Shown here in pieces: positions 1-7,898 of a stretch of DNA of 64,000 bases (positions are counted from its first letter, which is position 1; every line of letters begins with the position of its first letter). This stretch comes from CAZCVI01 sp964502145 (GTDB taxonomy: Bacteria; Acidobacteriota; Aminicenantia; UBA2199). The translations under genes and the position numbers were made by a program. The DNA lies in assembly GCA_964502145.1 (NCBI GenBank), contig CAZCVI010000001.1, positions 248,001 through 312,000 on the forward strand, read 5' to 3'. The notes under the pieces were generated by a model. That model saw only the letters and a list, made by a program, of their open reading frames with translations, had not been told where the DNA came from and made no database searches.

Positions 1-65
1 ATTTGTTCTCTAAAGAACAATGATTATAATATAACAGGCCATAAAATTCAATACCAAGGCATAAA

Positions 66-241
66 CTGAATTCACTATCAAATTCTTGAAAACATGGTAA
101 GGCAATGTGGGAGTTATGGGAATGATGGGAATTATGGGAAGAATGGGAGGGATGGGAATTTTTTTGTTTATCCCATAATTCCCATAATTCCCATTCCTCC
201 CATAATTCCCTTTCTTCCCATTAATTTAACGGTGAATTCAG
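66..241. repeat. Family A hairpin repeat element, copy 1
   Basis: Outer arms CTGAATTCAC (66-75) and GTGAATTCAG (232-241) are inverted copies. Inside, about 109-160 is a tandem series of 9-bp units of the TGGGAANNA type, and 172-222 is the same series inverted, around a T-rich loop. Reading through this repeat gives a Gly/Asn- or Pro/Ile-rich short frame that I do not call as a gene. The rest of 1-345 holds nothing else I recognise. Confidence 0.85.
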
Positions 242-345
242 ATGGTCTGGCGGTTGCAAAGAAAAAAGGTTTGGAGTAAAATTGAAATTGTTTTATTGAA
301 TTCTGTTAGCGAATCAAAAAAATTTAGAAAAAAGGAGACATCATC

Positions 346-855
346 ATGTTTATGTTTACAACCATCGAAGATTTTAAAAGCGAATGGGAAGCTGAATCCG
401 GCAATACTCGGAAAATTTTGGCTGCCCTGACAGACAAATCATTGACGCAAGCGGTAGTGGAACAACATCGAACCCTGGGGCGAATGGCATGGCATATCGT
501 TCAAAGCATCGTGGAAATGTCGGGCAAAACAGGTTTAAAAGTGGATGGTCCTTCAGAACACGCGCCCGTACCCCAATCAGCTCAAGCCATTCTATCTGCC
601 TATGACAAAGTCACCGCATCATTTTTGGAACAGATCCAAAGCAACTGGCAAGACGACACGTTGGCGGTAGCTGACAATATGTATGGTCAAGATTGGCAAC
701 GGGGTCTCACACTTTATATTGTACTCAAACACGAGATGCACCATCGCGGCCAAATGACAATACTGATGCGTCAAGCAGGCTTAGTTGTCCCTGGCATCTA
801 CGGACCAGCCAAAGAAGAGTGGACGCAAATGAGTATGCCAGAACCGGAAATTTAA
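346..855 (+). CDS. DinB family protein
   Basis: 169-residue protein of the DinB/YfiT four-helix-bundle family, whose members are putative metal-dependent enzymes, often thiol transferases or stress proteins. The three expected histidine positions are visible: one in the MAWH segment (about residue 50) and two in the HEMHHRGQ segment (about residue 130), the usual metal triad. Start chosen at 346 because an AAGGAGA ribosome site lies about 9 bases upstream. It stands alone between a repeat element and the tRNA genes, so context gives no substrate. The fold call is firm; the reaction is unknown. Confidence 0.85.
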   Translation: MFMFTTIEDFKSEWEAESGNTRKILAALTDKSLTQAVVEQHRTLGRMAWHIVQSIVEMSGKTGLKVDGPSEHAPVPQSAQAILSAYDKVTASFLEQIQSNWQDDTLAVADNMYGQDWQRGLTLYIVLKHEMHHRGQMTILMRQAGLVVPGIYGPAKEEWTQMSMPEPEI

Positions 856-878
856 CCCCTAAAACGACGAACTATATC

Positions 879-900
879 GGGTGGGCACAAAAGCCCACCC
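879..900. other. Hairpin after the DinB gene
   Basis: GGGTGGGC and GCCCACCC form an 8-bp perfect stem around a 6-base A-rich loop, 23 bases after the DinB stop. There is no T-tract, so it may be a weak terminator or an RNA-stabilising hairpin. Confidence 0.5.
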
Positions 901-1024
901 CACGTCGTGTCCAGAATATTCAGATAGTCCATAATTATTTTAAAAATCTACCGGAGAATCCAAGGTAAACCTATAGATACAATTATTATTTGAATGAAGA
1001 GAGGAAGGATTTGAGGGGCTTGAT

Positions 1025-1099
1025 TGGTAGCGCTACGGGGAATCGAACCCCGGCTTGATGACTGAGAATCACCCGTCCTAACCCCTAGACGATAGCGCC
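1025..1099 (-). tRNA. tRNA-Glu (CTC)
   Basis: Full cloverleaf on the minus strand. The 7-bp acceptor stem pairs GGCGCTA with TAGCGCT (one G-T wobble). The D arm GTCT/GGAC, the anticodon loop TTCTCAG (anticodon CTC, reads GAG) and the T arm CGGGG-TTCGATT-CCCCG all fold. The 3' CCA is encoded (plus strand 1025-1027). Confidence 0.93.
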
Positions 1100-1121
1100 A
1101 CGCAAGTCAAAGAAAAAAAAA

Positions 1122-1195
1122 TGGCTGGGAAGCAGGGATTTGAACCCCAATTCTATGATTCAGAGTCATATGTCCTGCCGTTGAACGACTTCCCA
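1122..1195 (-). tRNA. tRNA-Gln (CTG)
   Basis: Cloverleaf on the minus strand with acceptor TGGGAAG/CTTCCCA, anticodon stem TATGA/TCATA and loop CTCTGAA (anticodon CTG, reads CAG). The T loop is GTTCAAATC-like and CCA is encoded. It lies 22 bases upstream of tRNA-Glu on the same strand, so the two are probably cotranscribed. Confidence 0.93.
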
Positions 1196-1352
1196 GCACT
1201 AAATCGAAACTATATTATACAAAAATTTCAAAAAATGTCAAGCCCCAAATGAAAAATAAGTGGAAATAGTTGCGTGGATCGATTAAACTGAATGGGGGAA
1301 TACGCGTTGGGCCAAAGGGTTAAATAGGGATAGTTCCATCCTATCAAGGGGT

Positions 1353-1392
1353 AAAAAAAAAGCCCCGGTCCGGGAAGACCGAGGCTTTTTTT
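1353..1392 (-). terminator. Rho-independent terminator of groEL
   Basis: Stem GCC(C)CGGTC / GACCG(A)GGC with A-tract on one side and T-tract on the other, so it can act in both directions. It lies about 60 bases beyond the groEL stop and would end that minus-strand transcript. Confidence 0.85.
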
Positions 1393-1451
1393 ACTATTAT
1401 TTATTTACGGTATGTACTTTAAATTCTTTGTTTAATGAGAGAGTCAGCGAC

Positions 1452-3119
1452 TTACATCATGCCGCCCATGCCACCCATACCACCCATACCACCCATGCCT
1501 CCCATACCGCCCATACCACCACCCGGCATAGCCGGAGCTTTGTCATCTTCGGGAACATCGGAAACAATTCCTTCCATGGTCAATAATAACCCGGCAATAG
1601 ACGCGGAGTTCTGCAAAGCAGTACGTACAACTTTGGTGGGATCAATAATACCGGATTCGATCATATCGGTATAAGTCTCGGTCAAGGCATCAAAACCGTA
1701 GTTCATATTATTAGAACCACGTACTTTCTCAATAATAACGGAAGACTCGTAACCTGCATTGACGACAATCTGTTTCAACGGAGCTTCCATAGCTCTCACC
1801 AAGATATTGATACCAAACTGTAAATCACCTTCCAATTTGAGTTTCTTCAAGGCATCAACACTACGTAACAGTGCAATACCACCACCGGGAACAATACCTT
1901 CTTCAACTGCTGCTTTGGTGGCGTGCATGGCATCTTCTACCCGGGCTTTCTTCTCTTTTAATTCGATTTCAGTGGGCGCACCAACACGGATTACCGCGAC
2001 ACCACCAGCCAACTTGGCCAACCGTTCCTGCAACTTCTCTTTATCATAATCAGAGGTAGTATCTTCCATCTGGGTTTTAATCTGACGAATCCTGGCTTTA
2101 ATATTATCCTCATCGCCATTGCCTTCAATAATGGTGGTGTTGTCTTTATCAATCACAACTTTAGAGGCAATACCCAGGGTATCCAATTGCACGGTTTCCA
2201 ACTTGTCACCAGTCTCTTCTGATACGACGTGTCCACCAGTCAGGATAGCGATATCCTGCAACAAGGCTTTGCGACGATCACCAAAACCAGGGGCTTTAAC
2301 GGCAGATACATGCAACATGCCACGAATTTTATTAAATACCAATGTGGCCAGAGCTTCGCCCTCGATATCCTCGGCAATAATCAACAAAGGACGTCCAGAT
2401 TTGGCTACTTGCTCCAACAAGGGCAACATCTCACGAAGATTGGAAATCTTCTTATCATATAACAAAATAAAAGGCTTTTCCAACACGCATTCCATCCGGT
2501 CAGCATCGGTTACAAAATAAGGGGACAGATAACCGCGATCAAATTGCATACCCTCAACAAACTCTAACACGGTTTCCAAGGATTTGCCTTCTTCAACGGT
2601 AATAACACCATCTTTACCGACTTTATCCATGGCATCGGCAATGATGTCTCCAATAGAGGCATCGTTATTGGCAGAAATCGCCCCTACCTGACCGATCATT
2701 TTGCCGGATACATTCATGCTTAAACGCTTCAATTCTTCGACGACCACGGCCACACCCTGGTCAATACCTTTTTTGATCAAAGTAGGATTGGCACCGGCAG
2801 CAACCATCTTCAACCCTTCTTTATAAATACTCTGGGCCAAAACAGTGGCTGTTGTTGTACCATCACCGGCTAAATCCGAGGTCTTGGAGGCGACTTCCTT
2901 GACCATCTGTGCCCCGATATTTTCAAGGGGATCCTGTAAATCAATCTCTTTGGCTACGGTCACACCATCTTTGGTTACATTGGGGGACCCGTATTTTCGT
3001 TCCAGTACAATATTCCGACCACGGGGGCCCAGGGTAGCTTTAACTGTATCAGCCAACTGGTTCACGCCTCTAAGTACGGCTTGTCTGGCCTTTTCTCCTA
3101 AAATAATATCTTTTGCCAT
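1452..3119 (-). CDS. groEL: Chaperonin GroEL (60 kDa)
   Basis: 555-residue chaperonin subunit; double heptameric rings of this protein fold client proteins with ATP and the GroES lid. The ATP-site motifs TKDGVT (48-53) and GDGTTT (85-90) are intact, and the C-terminus is the typical repeated GGM tail. Start set at the MAKD methionine (3119), which has AGGAGA 8 bases upstream; six extra in-frame codons further up are not supported. A strong promoter lies at 3155-3184. No CIRCE heat-shock element is visible. groES is not next to it but about 15 kb away at 18128-18394, which is unusual. Confidence 0.98.
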   Translation of the reverse strand: MAKDIILGEKARQAVLRGVNQLADTVKATLGPRGRNIVLERKYGSPNVTKDGVTVAKEIDLQDPLENIGAQMVKEVASKTSDLAGDGTTTATVLAQSIYKEGLKMVAAGANPTLIKKGIDQGVAVVVEELKRLSMNVSGKMIGQVGAISANNDASIGDIIADAMDKVGKDGVITVEEGKSLETVLEFVEGMQFDRGYLSPYFVTDADRMECVLEKPFILLYDKKISNLREMLPLLEQVAKSGRPLLIIAEDIEGEALATLVFNKIRGMLHVSAVKAPGFGDRRKALLQDIAILTGGHVVSEETGDKLETVQLDTLGIASKVVIDKDNTTIIEGNGDEDNIKARIRQIKTQMEDTTSDYDKEKLQERLAKLAGGVAVIRVGAPTEIELKEKKARVEDAMHATKAAVEEGIVPGGGIALLRSVDALKKLKLEGDLQFGINILVRAMEAPLKQIVVNAGYESSVIIEKVRGSNNMNYGFDALTETYTDMIESGIIDPTKVVRTALQNSASIAGLLLTMEGIVSDVPEDDKAPAMPGGGMGGMGGMGGMGGMGGMGGMM

Positions 3120-3154
3120 AATTTCTCCTATTATCATTGATATTTTAAAGTGAT

Positions 3155-3184
3155 ATTATAGTATATTGCCTATCTAAATGTCAA
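3155..3184 (-). promoter_or_regulatory. Sigma-70-type promoter of groEL
   Basis: Minus strand TTGACA (3184-3179), 18-bp spacer, TATAAT (3160-3155): both hexamers match consensus exactly. The implied leader is about 30 bases and contains the groEL ribosome site. Confidence 0.8.
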
Positions 3185-3228
3185 ACAATCATATAACAAC
3201 CAACCTGTCCTAAGGGAGAAATGAACGC

Positions 3229-3525
3229 TTAATTTTTCTCCATTACTTCCACTTGCATGGTTTTTTTCTTTTTTTCCTTGATTTTCAATTTTTGAATCTT
3301 TTTGGCAATAGTATTGCGGTGCATTTTGATTCCCATGGACAGCTTCAACTTGTTGAAATCATATTTTTCTAACAACGCCTGCAACAGTGTTTTTTCGAAC
3401 TCTTCCATGATCTCTTTGTAATACAACTTGGAATTGACAGCCTTAAAGGCCATGATTTTCATCATCTTTTTAATGGTCAAATCCTCGAATTTTTCCGCTA
3501 GTTCTGCTGTTTTTTTGTCCATCAT
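3229..3525 (-). CDS. Fis-like DNA-binding protein
   Basis: 98 residues. The C-terminal half, from YKEIMEEFEKTLLQALLEKY through MGIKMHRNTIAKKIQKLKI, matches the pattern of the Fis/NtrC-type helix-turn-helix (four-helix HTH_8): a dimerisation helix, then two recognition-region helices ending in RNTIAKKI. The size equals that of classical Fis (98 residues in E. coli), and the tail is Lys-rich. A nucleoid protein or transcription factor is inferred; targets are unknown. It sits just upstream of groEL on the same strand, after cvpA (16-base gap), so it may be the last gene of a purC-cvpA transcript. Confidence 0.7.
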   Translation of the reverse strand: MMDKKTAELAEKFEDLTIKKMMKIMAFKAVNSKLYYKEIMEEFEKTLLQALLEKYDFNKLKLSMGIKMHRNTIAKKIQKLKIKEKKKKTMQVEVMEKN

Positions 3526-3541
3526 CTTTATTTTCCCTTTT

Positions 3542-4045
3542 TTATTCTTTAAATTTTAATCTCTTTTGGTATTTTACCGGCAGTACTTGAAAAATAATAT
3601 CAATGGTCTTAATGGCATAAGGGGTCAAACGGGATTTGGTAAGAAGGTTGTCGTTAACAGGGAAAGTGAGCAAAGAAAAAACGATAATAGACCCGATCAA
3701 TATCCCACGGATCAAACCGAACACGCCACCCAAAATCATATCTATAGCTATCAAGGGGCCGAAGTTGAATACTTTCTTGGTAAAATACGTCACAATCGCG
3801 CCCACGATGAGCACGACAACAAAAATGGCTATAAACCCTACAAAATTAGCCATATCCCGACTTTTAATACTGGTCATAAAGAAGTTACCGATTTCATGAT
3901 AAAAAAGAAATGCGAGTACCACGGCAATAATAAAAAATGCCAGTGACAGCAACTCCCGGATAAACCCCTTTAATATCCCAAACATGATGGACAGAAAAAG
4001 GATTACCAATATAATGATGTCGAGTACATTAAGACCAGCAATCAT
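3542..4045 (-). CDS. cvpA: CvpA family membrane protein
   Basis: 167-residue inner-membrane protein with four predicted membrane helices (about 8-26, 32-50, 68-88, 101-125) and the LDIIILVILFLSIMFGILKG opening typical of the CvpA/colicin V production family. E. coli CvpA affects colicin V export and envelope integrity and is linked to purine genes. Here it overlaps purC by 4 bases (ATGA), so the two are translationally coupled, repeating the known purine/cvpA association. Biochemical role not known. Confidence 0.85.
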   Translation of the reverse strand: MIAGLNVLDIIILVILFLSIMFGILKGFIRELLSLAFFIIAVVLAFLFYHEIGNFFMTSIKSRDMANFVGFIAIFVVVLIVGAIVTYFTKKVFNFGPLIAIDMILGGVFGLIRGILIGSIIVFSLLTFPVNDNLLTKSRLTPYAIKTIDIIFQVLPVKYQKRLKFKE

Positions 4046-4941
4046 AAAGGATTCCCTGTTAATAACTGAAATATTTCAAGGTACTTTTGCCGCGTTTTAT
4101 CCACGACGTCTTGCGGCAATGGGGGCGGGGGTGAATTTTTGTCCCAGGTAGACCCGAGCAAATAATTCCGCACGAACTGCTTGTCATAGGAAGAGGGTTC
4201 CTGGTCGAGAGCATGCGCCCGTTCATAATCCTCTACTTTCCAAAACCGGGAGGAATCGGGGGTGAAGATTTCATCGATCAGAATAATATTTCCCTGCTCA
4301 TCTTTTCCGAATTCGAACTTGGTATCGGCAATAATGATTCCTTTTTCGCTGGCATAGGCGCTTACTTTTTTGAAAAGTGCAATGGCAAGATCACGAATCT
4401 TTTCAGCATAGGTTTTCCCAATCAGTTGGCACATGGTTTCAAAAGAAATGTCTTCGTCATGTCCAATATCAGCCTTGGTAGTGGGAGTGAAAAGAGGTTC
4501 GGGGAATGGATCGCCGAATTTTAAACCGCTGGGCAGTTTGATACCGCAAATTTCACCGCTTTTTTGATAGGTTTTCCAACCAGACCCGACAATATAGCCA
4601 CGTACTATGGCTTCAATGGGAAAGGTTTCCAATTTCCGGGTCAGAATGGATCGTTTGGCAATACTAGAGGCAAAGGATTTAAATTCTGGCAGGGTCTCGG
4701 GTTGATCGCAAATAATATGATTGGGAAACATATCCCGTGTATAGCGGAACCAGAATGCGGATATTTGATTGAGGACTTTCCCTTTATCGGGAATTAGCGA
4801 GGGTAAGATATAATCAAAGGCGGAAATGCGGTCGGTAGATACGATCAATAATTTGTTTTCCACCTCGAAGACATCTCTGACCTTGCCTCTCTTAAAAAGT
4901 GTTAATGGTAAATCAATACTGCCTAGTTTAGCTCCTTCCAT
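4042..4941 (-). CDS. purC: SAICAR synthase (PurC)
   Basis: 299 residues. The enzyme joins CAIR and aspartate with ATP to give SAICAR in purine synthesis. Visible family motifs include LTLFKRGKVRDVFEV at the N-terminus, DRISAFDYILPS, IPDKGKVLNQ, the VRGYIVGSGWKTYQ segment and IADTKFEFGKDEQGNIILIDE. The length fits the roughly 300-residue yeast-type form rather than the 240-residue E. coli form. An AAAGGAG ribosome site lies just before the ATG. It is followed by cvpA with a stop/start overlap. No other purine genes are present in the window. Confidence 0.97.
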   Translation of the reverse strand: MEGAKLGSIDLPLTLFKRGKVRDVFEVENKLLIVSTDRISAFDYILPSLIPDKGKVLNQISAFWFRYTRDMFPNHIICDQPETLPEFKSFASSIAKRSILTRKLETFPIEAIVRGYIVGSGWKTYQKSGEICGIKLPSGLKFGDPFPEPLFTPTTKADIGHDEDISFETMCQLIGKTYAEKIRDLAIALFKKVSAYASEKGIIIADTKFEFGKDEQGNIILIDEIFTPDSSRFWKVEDYERAHALDQEPSSYDKQFVRNYLLGSTWDKNSPPPPLPQDVVDKTRQKYLEIFQLLTGNPL

Positions 4942-4970
4942 CTTGGGCTCCTTTAGTATAATCTGGTTTG

Positions 4971-4997
4971 GGCTGGGGTCTACTGTAGACCCCAGCC
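4971..4997. other. Perfect 12-bp-stem hairpin between hppA and purC
   Basis: GGCTGGGGTCTA and its exact complement flank a 3-base loop between the hppA stop (5023) and the purC start (4941). No U-run follows on the minus strand. It could be a transcript-stabilising or attenuating structure between the two genes rather than a simple terminator. Confidence 0.6.
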
Positions 4998-5022
4998 ATA
5001 ACCGATTTAGAATGATATATTT

Positions 5023-7218
5023 TTAGAATAACGAGTAACCAACACTTAGACCAGCGACAACGATGGACACCATGCTCATCAATTTAATCAATATATTCAG
5101 CGAGGGGCCGGAAGTATCTTTGAGTGGATCGCCGACAGTATCGCCGACGACACTGGCTTTGTGAGCGGGAGAACCTTTTCCTCCGAGGTAGCCCTGTTCG
5201 ATAAATTTCTTGGCATTATCCCAGGAACCACCGGCATTGGCCATAAAGATGGCAAGAATAAATCCGGTACTCATGGCACCAACAAGCAGTCCCATGACAC
5301 AGGAAACACCTAGTATGAGCCCGGTGAAAATAGGAACCAAGATAGACAATGAAGAGGGCAGAAGCATTTCGCGTTGGGCGCCCTTGATGGAAATGGCGAC
5401 ACATGCTTGGTAATCGGGTTTACCCGTGCCTTCCATAATACCAGGAATTTCGCGGAATTGACGCCTGACTTCATCAACCATTTTTGATGCGGCACGACCG
5501 ACGGCTTTCATGGCTAAACCGGAGAACACAAAAGCCATCATGGAACCGAGAAAGATACCGACAATTAACTTGGGATTCATGAGGTTCACTTTGAAGATGT
5601 CCATGAAGCTTTCGATAGAAATGGCATCAATCAATTCCTTGGTGTTAAATTGCGCGAGCAAAGCTGGAAGTTTGGCACCACTTTCAATAATGTGCTTCAT
5701 ACCCATCTTGATCTCTTCGATGTAAGCAGCGAGAAGAGCGAGAGCAGTGAGGGCAGCAGAACCAATGGCAAAACCTTTGCCCATGGCGGCAGTAGTATTA
5801 CCGAGGGAGTCAAGGGCATCGGTACGTTGGCGGACTTCTTTGGGAAGACCTGCCATTTCAGCATTACCACCGGCATTATCGGCAATAGGTCCGTAGGCAT
5901 CGGTGGCCAGAGTGATACCGAGTGTGGACAACATGCCCACAGCGGCAATACCTATACCATATACACCCATAACAAGGTTCCCTTCTTTAAATCCGCCAGC
6001 AAAAGCAAAGGCACCGAGAATACCAGCGCTCACGGCAAAAACGGGGATGGCGGTAGAGATCATACCGGAAGAGAGACCGCTGATAATCACGGTGGCTTCT
6101 CCGGTAGCGGCATTATCCGCGACTTCACGGGTGGGCTTATACCCCTCGGAAGTATAATACTCGACGCTTTTTCCTATTATCAGGCCGACGATCAAACCAA
6201 CTACGATAGAACCGAAGAGTCCGAGTTGATCGGGGAGTAATATTTTAACGGCGAAAAAGGAACCGATGACAATCAGGAGGGAACTAAAATTAATGCCTCT
6301 GGCCAGAGAGCCAAGCAAGTCTTTCTGGGTCGCGCCTTCTTTGGTTCTAACAAGGAAAATACCAAGAACGGAAGCCAGAACACCGATTCCGGCAATAACC
6401 ATGGGTAGAATGACGGCATTATAGGCCATGTCTTTGGCAATGAGCATCATAGCGGAAGCACCCAAGGCAGCAGCAGCTAAGACAGCACCGGCATAGGATT
6501 CATAAAGATCGGCCCCCATGCCTGCGACATCGCCAACGTTATCACCGACGTTATCGGCGATGGTCGCTGGGTTGCGCGGGTCATCTTCGGGGATATTCTT
6601 TTCCACTTTTCCCACGAGGTCAGCACCAACATCGGCGGCTTTGGTATAAATACCGCCACCTACCCGGGCAAACAGGGCTTGGAGGGATGCACCCATGCCA
6701 AATGAAAGCATGGTGACTGTGGTTGATATCAGATCATAGTGTAACACCTTGTGCAGAAGAATAAACCACACGGAAATATCAAGCAAGGCGAGACCAACAA
6801 CAACGAGGCCCATGACAGCACCACTTCTGAAAGCAACGCGAAGTGCTTTGTCCAAAGATTCCCTGGCTTGGTTGGTGGTTCTGGCGGAAGCCAGGGTGGC
6901 GGTGGTCATGCCGATAAAACCAGACAAACCGGAAAAGAAACCACCGGTTAAAAACGCAAAAGGTGTCCAAGGAGACTGCACCTTCAATACAAAAGCCAAA
7001 AACGCCAAAAATAAAGCTGCTACAATAAAAAATATGCCTACAACCTTATATTGCTGCTTTAAATATGCTCTTGCACCTTGACGAACAGCTTCTGCAATCT
7101 CTATCATCTTCTCGGTTCCTTCGGACAACTTCATGATTTGCCGATAAAAAACGAAAGCGAAGAGGAGGGCAACTACTGCCGAAATCGGTGCAATAAGAAA
7201 GAGAATCGTATGCGCCAT
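5023..7218 (-). CDS. hppA: Membrane-bound ion-translocating pyrophosphatase
   Basis: 731-residue integral membrane enzyme that hydrolyses pyrophosphate and pumps H+ and/or Na+ across the membrane. It has the diagnostic DVGADLVGKVE and NVGDNVGDVAGMGADLYES loops (substrate and Mg binding), plus the C-terminal DNAKK / GDTVGDPLKDTSGP region. The GNTTAAMGKG motif carries Ala where K+-independent enzymes carry Lys, so this belongs to the K+-dependent group, which includes both Na+ and H+ pumps; the ion cannot be settled by eye. Length and 15-17 membrane helices are normal. A promoter lies at 7282-7310 and AAAGGAG precedes the start. It may read through the hairpin into purC. Confidence 0.96.
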   Translation of the reverse strand: MAHTILFLIAPISAVVALLFAFVFYRQIMKLSEGTEKMIEIAEAVRQGARAYLKQQYKVVGIFFIVAALFLAFLAFVLKVQSPWTPFAFLTGGFFSGLSGFIGMTTATLASARTTNQARESLDKALRVAFRSGAVMGLVVVGLALLDISVWFILLHKVLHYDLISTTVTMLSFGMGASLQALFARVGGGIYTKAADVGADLVGKVEKNIPEDDPRNPATIADNVGDNVGDVAGMGADLYESYAGAVLAAAALGASAMMLIAKDMAYNAVILPMVIAGIGVLASVLGIFLVRTKEGATQKDLLGSLARGINFSSLLIVIGSFFAVKILLPDQLGLFGSIVVGLIVGLIIGKSVEYYTSEGYKPTREVADNAATGEATVIISGLSSGMISTAIPVFAVSAGILGAFAFAGGFKEGNLVMGVYGIGIAAVGMLSTLGITLATDAYGPIADNAGGNAEMAGLPKEVRQRTDALDSLGNTTAAMGKGFAIGSAALTALALLAAYIEEIKMGMKHIIESGAKLPALLAQFNTKELIDAISIESFMDIFKVNLMNPKLIVGIFLGSMMAFVFSGLAMKAVGRAASKMVDEVRRQFREIPGIMEGTGKPDYQACVAISIKGAQREMLLPSSLSILVPIFTGLILGVSCVMGLLVGAMSTGFILAIFMANAGGSWDNAKKFIEQGYLGGKGSPAHKASVVGDTVGDPLKDTSGPSLNILIKLMSMVSIVVAGLSVGYSLF

Positions 7219-7281
7219 TTTTTCTACTCCTTTTTTTGTTCTACTATTGTTAAGGGGATTTTCAATTTAATTTAAAATGAA

Positions 7282-7310
7282 ATTGTAATCAATTTAAATA
7301 CTTTTGTCAA
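7282..7310 (-). promoter_or_regulatory. Sigma-70-type promoter of hppA
   Basis: Minus strand TTGACA (7310-7305), 17-bp spacer, TACAAT (7287-7282), with a leader of about 60 bases to the hppA start. Confidence 0.75.
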
Positions 7311-7467
7311 TCTAAAAAAAATCTGTTAAGGTTTTAATTATAGAGGGTTTCCAAAGATGTATGGCCCGCTTTTTAAAACCTGAAAAAAATGTGGATCTTG
7401 TGGACAAAAGAAATAAAGCCCCCAATTGGTTTTCAATTTATTTCGTCGTGGGTGTTAAAATGATATA

Positions 7468-7893
7468 TTATTTTTGCGTGTGGGGGTCTGTCGTTTCTGA
7501 TTTGTCTTTTAACTCGACCCCGCCCAATAGTTCTTTAACGGCATCGAGTATTTCGCGGCGGTTAAAGGGTTTAAAAAACGTTTTGTGAGCGCCTAATTTT
7601 TGGGCCATTTCGAGATAACCATCTGGACCGAGGCGTCCACCTCCGGAAATGGCAATCACTTTTAAATGGGAAAAGTCATGCCTGAGTTCCAAGATCATTT
7701 CAATACCATCTTTTTCTGGCATGATAATATCAGTGATAATGAGGTCTATGGGTTGGGTTTTGCAGATGTTCATTCCCACCTTTCCATCGGGGGCGTGGAC
7801 CACTTCATAACCTTCGCGACCTAACATTTGTCCCAACATCTCGCGGATTTGAACTTCATCGTCTATAATCAGAATGCGTGGTATTTTTTCCAT
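7468..7893 (-). CDS. Stand-alone response regulator receiver (CheY-like)
   Basis: 141 residues, a single receiver domain with no output domain. ILIIDDEVQ gives the acidic pair, DLIITDIIMPEKDG holds the phosphoacceptor Asp, and IAISGGG and FFKPFNRREIL carry the conserved Ser and Lys. I start it at 7893 because AGGAGG overlaps the end of the upstream kinase gene and sits correctly before this ATG. It lies 5 bases after the hybrid kinase stop, so the kinase is its likely phosphodonor. This receiver keeps its Asp while both receivers in the kinase have lost theirs. Confidence 0.92.
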   Translation of the reverse strand: MEKIPRILIIDDEVQIREMLGQMLGREGYEVVHAPDGKVGMNICKTQPIDLIITDIIMPEKDGIEMILELRHDFSHLKVIAISGGGRLGPDGYLEMAQKLGAHKTFFKPFNRREILDAVKELLGGVELKDKSETTDPHTQK

Positions 7894-7898
7894 GGTAA

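Noticed and set aside
94..279. Small Gly/Asn- then Pro/Ile-rich open frame at the window start
   Set aside because: It is a translation of the family A hairpin repeat and has no ribosome site.
3120..3240. CIRCE operator upstream of groEL
   Set aside because: No TTAGCACTC/GAGTGCTAA inverted repeat is present.
4971..4997. Terminator between hppA and purC
   Set aside because: The stem is strong but there is no T-tract in either direction; kept as a hairpin only.
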